This document shows, one piece after another, positions 6,361 to 7,534 of a stretch of 7,534 nt of DNA (positions are counted from its first letter, which is position 1; the number at the start of each line of letters is the position of its first letter). The DNA is taken from the NCBI GenBank assembly GCA_012744295.1, contig JAAYIB010000202.1, forward strand, positions 1 to 7,534, read 5' to 3'. Origin of the DNA: Acholeplasmataceae bacterium. GTDB taxonomy: Bacteria; Bacillota; Negativicutes; Acidaminococcales; Acidaminococcaceae. Made by a program: the position numbers and the translations under genes. The notes under the pieces were generated by a model that had not been told where the DNA came from, did no database searches, and was given only the letters and a program-made list of their open reading frames with translations.

Positions 6361-6394
6361 AAAAGCCGCCGCGCCTCGAGGCGCGGCGGCTTTT
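6361..6394. terminator. Bidirectional Rho-independent terminator between convergent genes
   Basis: A perfect palindrome: 15-bp arms (AAAAGCCGCCGCGCC and its complement) around a TCGA loop. The 11-bp core stem is entirely G/C and is followed by TTTT on both strands. It begins ten bases after the pduL stop and ends five bases from the stop of the minus-strand alcohol dehydrogenase gene, so it should end both transcripts. Confidence 0.92.
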
Positions 6395-6399
6395 GTGCA

Positions 6400-7534
6400 T
6401 TATCTGGCCATTCGGTAAATCTCTTCAATGTCAGGAATCGACAAAACCTTGAAACCGCCAATTGTTCTTTTGCCCATGAAACTGCATTTGTAAGCCAGTT
6501 CCTTTATTTGTTCCTCTGTCAGGCTGACACCCAGTTCCGTGATAGAGGTAGGCATGCCGATGCTGCGGAAAAAATCCTCCATGGCGCTGATGCCCTCAAG
6601 GGCTGTGCGCTCGTGGTCAGTAAAATGAAGCGGGAGGTTAAAGAGGCTGACTGCAAGCCGGGCGAAGCGTGAGGGGTTTTGTGAGCACACGTAACGAGCC
6701 CAGCTACCCCAGACAGCGGAAAGGCCCGCACCATGGGCGACGTCGAACATGCCCCCGAGTTCGTGCTCTAACTGATGACAGGCCCAGTCACCGAAATTGC
6801 GGTCGCCTGTAACTCCGTTGTGCGAGAGGCTGCTTGCCCACATAATGTTGGCCCTTGCTTCATAATTGTGCGGTTCGTGTAAAAGAACCTTGGCATTATA
6901 CATCACGCTGCGCAGCAGACTTTCGCCCAAAGCGTCCGAGAGGTCTAAAGTCCCGGTGCCCGCAAAGTACCTCTCAAGCGTGTGCATCATGATGTCGACC
7001 GCGCCGCTCGCTGTTTGGTAGGGCGGCAGCGAATAGGTAAGACACGGGTTCATTATTGCAAAGCGGCAGAAACCGTGATCCGATGCCGTTGAACGTTTGA
7101 GCCACCCTTCTTCTTTGGTAATGACGCTGACATTGCTCATTTCACTGCCCGCGGCAGGGATGGTTACAATGGCGGCAACCGGCAGACAGCCTTTTTCCGG
7201 CAAGCGCGCACCGCTGTAGAGGTCCCAGACATCGCCGCCGTTATTGACGCCGTAGCCGATAGCCTTGGCGCTGTCGATAACGCTGCCGCCGCCGACGGCG
7301 AGGATGAAGTCCGCCTTTGACTCAAGACAAAGTTCAACGCCTTCGTAGACCTTGGAGAGGCGGGGATTAGGCACGACGCCGCCCAGTTCTGCCCAGCCGA
7401 GGCCGGCCTCGGCAAGCGATGAGAAAACGCGGTCCAAAAGACCGGAAGATTTGGCGCTGCTGCCGCCGTAGTGCACGAGCACCTTGGTGGCGCCGGCCTT
7501 TTTCAGTAATTTGCCGACCTTCAGTTCGGTATCC
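6400..7534 (-). CDS. Iron-containing alcohol dehydrogenase, butanol dehydrogenase type (5' end missing)
   Basis: The minus-strand frame is open to the window edge; 377 codons plus stop are present. The first visible residues, DTELKVGKLLKKAGATKVLVHYGG, fit the family shortly after its N-terminus, so only some 10-25 residues are likely missing; the internal GTG at 7482 is not the true start. GGGSVIDSAK (7264-7293) is the dinucleotide-binding motif. The metal ligands follow the family pattern: Asp (6994-6996) and His (6982-6984) in AVDIMMH, then His at 6775-6777 and 6733-6735, 14 residues apart, in CHQLEHELGGMFDVAH. The GDWACHQLEHEL and AHGAGL segments are typical of BdhA/YqhD-like NAD(P)H-dependent enzymes that reduce butyraldehyde, acetaldehyde and other aldehydes. 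It converges on pduL and has its own promoter outside the window, so it need not belong to the acetate pathway; it could reoxidise NAD(P)H. Confidence 0.92.
   Translation of the reverse strand, partial: DTELKVGKLLKKAGATKVLVHYGGSSAKSSGLLDRVFSSLAEAGLGWAELGGVVPNPRLSKVYEGVELCLESKADFILAVGGGSVIDSAKAIGYGVNNGGDVWDLYSGARLPEKGCLPVAAIVTIPAAGSEMSNVSVITKEEGWLKRSTASDHGFCRFAIMNPCLTYSLPPYQTASGAVDIMMHTLERYFAGTGTLDLSDALGESLLRSVMYNAKVLLHEPHNYEARANIMWASSLSHNGVTGDRNFGDWACHQLEHELGGMFDVAHGAGLSAVWGSWARYVCSQNPSRFARLAVSLFNLPLHFTDHERTALEGISAMEDFFRSIGMPTSITELGVSLTEEQIKELAYKCSFMGKRTIGGFKVLSIPDIEEIYRMAR

Noticed and set aside
1..7534. Search for mobile elements, CRISPR repeats, tRNA or rRNA genes, riboswitches and catabolite-repression (cre) sites
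   Set aside because: No long direct or inverted repeats beyond the two terminators, no transposase-like protein, no structured RNA pattern, and no sequence close to the cre consensus in the intergenic regions were seen by eye.

Overview
The window reads as chromosomal DNA from an anaerobic, fermentative bacterium, most likely a Firmicute of the Clostridia or Negativicutes kind. The reasons are strong purine-rich ribosome binding sites (AGGAGG-type), tight gene packing, a PucR-type regulator, a PduL phosphotransacylase in place of Pta, and an iron-dependent butanol-dehydrogenase-type alcohol dehydrogenase. G+C looks slightly above 50% by eye and codon use looks even across the genes. Placement below phylum is a guess. 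There are no mobile elements, RNA genes or CRISPR repeats.

Layout. (1) Positions 1-2731, plus strand: the 3' end of a 3-oxoacid (acetoacetate) CoA-transferase beta subunit, a thiolase overlapping it by one base, and an AtoE-type short-chain fatty acid transporter 21 bases further on. This is an ato-like operon, closed by a perfect 15-bp hairpin at 2800-2832. (2) Positions 2833-2958: an AT-rich promoter region with no gene. (3) Positions 2971-6351, plus strand: acetate kinase (ackA), a PucR-family regulator, and pduL. The regulator appears to have its own extended -10 promoter laid across the ackA stop codon. (4) Positions 6361-6394: a perfect palindromic, probably bidirectional terminator. 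(5) Positions 6400-7534, minus strand: a convergent Fe-dependent alcohol dehydrogenase whose first residues lie beyond the window.

How the genes fit together (inference from family functions). Acetoacetate enters through the AtoE-like carrier and is activated by the CoA-transferase with acetyl-CoA as donor. The thiolase splits acetoacetyl-CoA into two acetyl-CoA. One repays the CoA-transferase; the other goes through PduL (acetyl phosphate) and AckA to acetate and ATP. The net is acetoacetate to two acetate with one ATP and no redox change, a closed substrate-level-phosphorylation route encoded in about 6.4 kb. The genes could also serve the final steps of an amino-acid fermentation that yields acetoacetate or butyrate. 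The E. coli ato operon is controlled by the AtoSC two-component system. No such genes are visible here; a PucR-type one-component regulator sits between the two acetate-forming enzymes and is the natural candidate controller.
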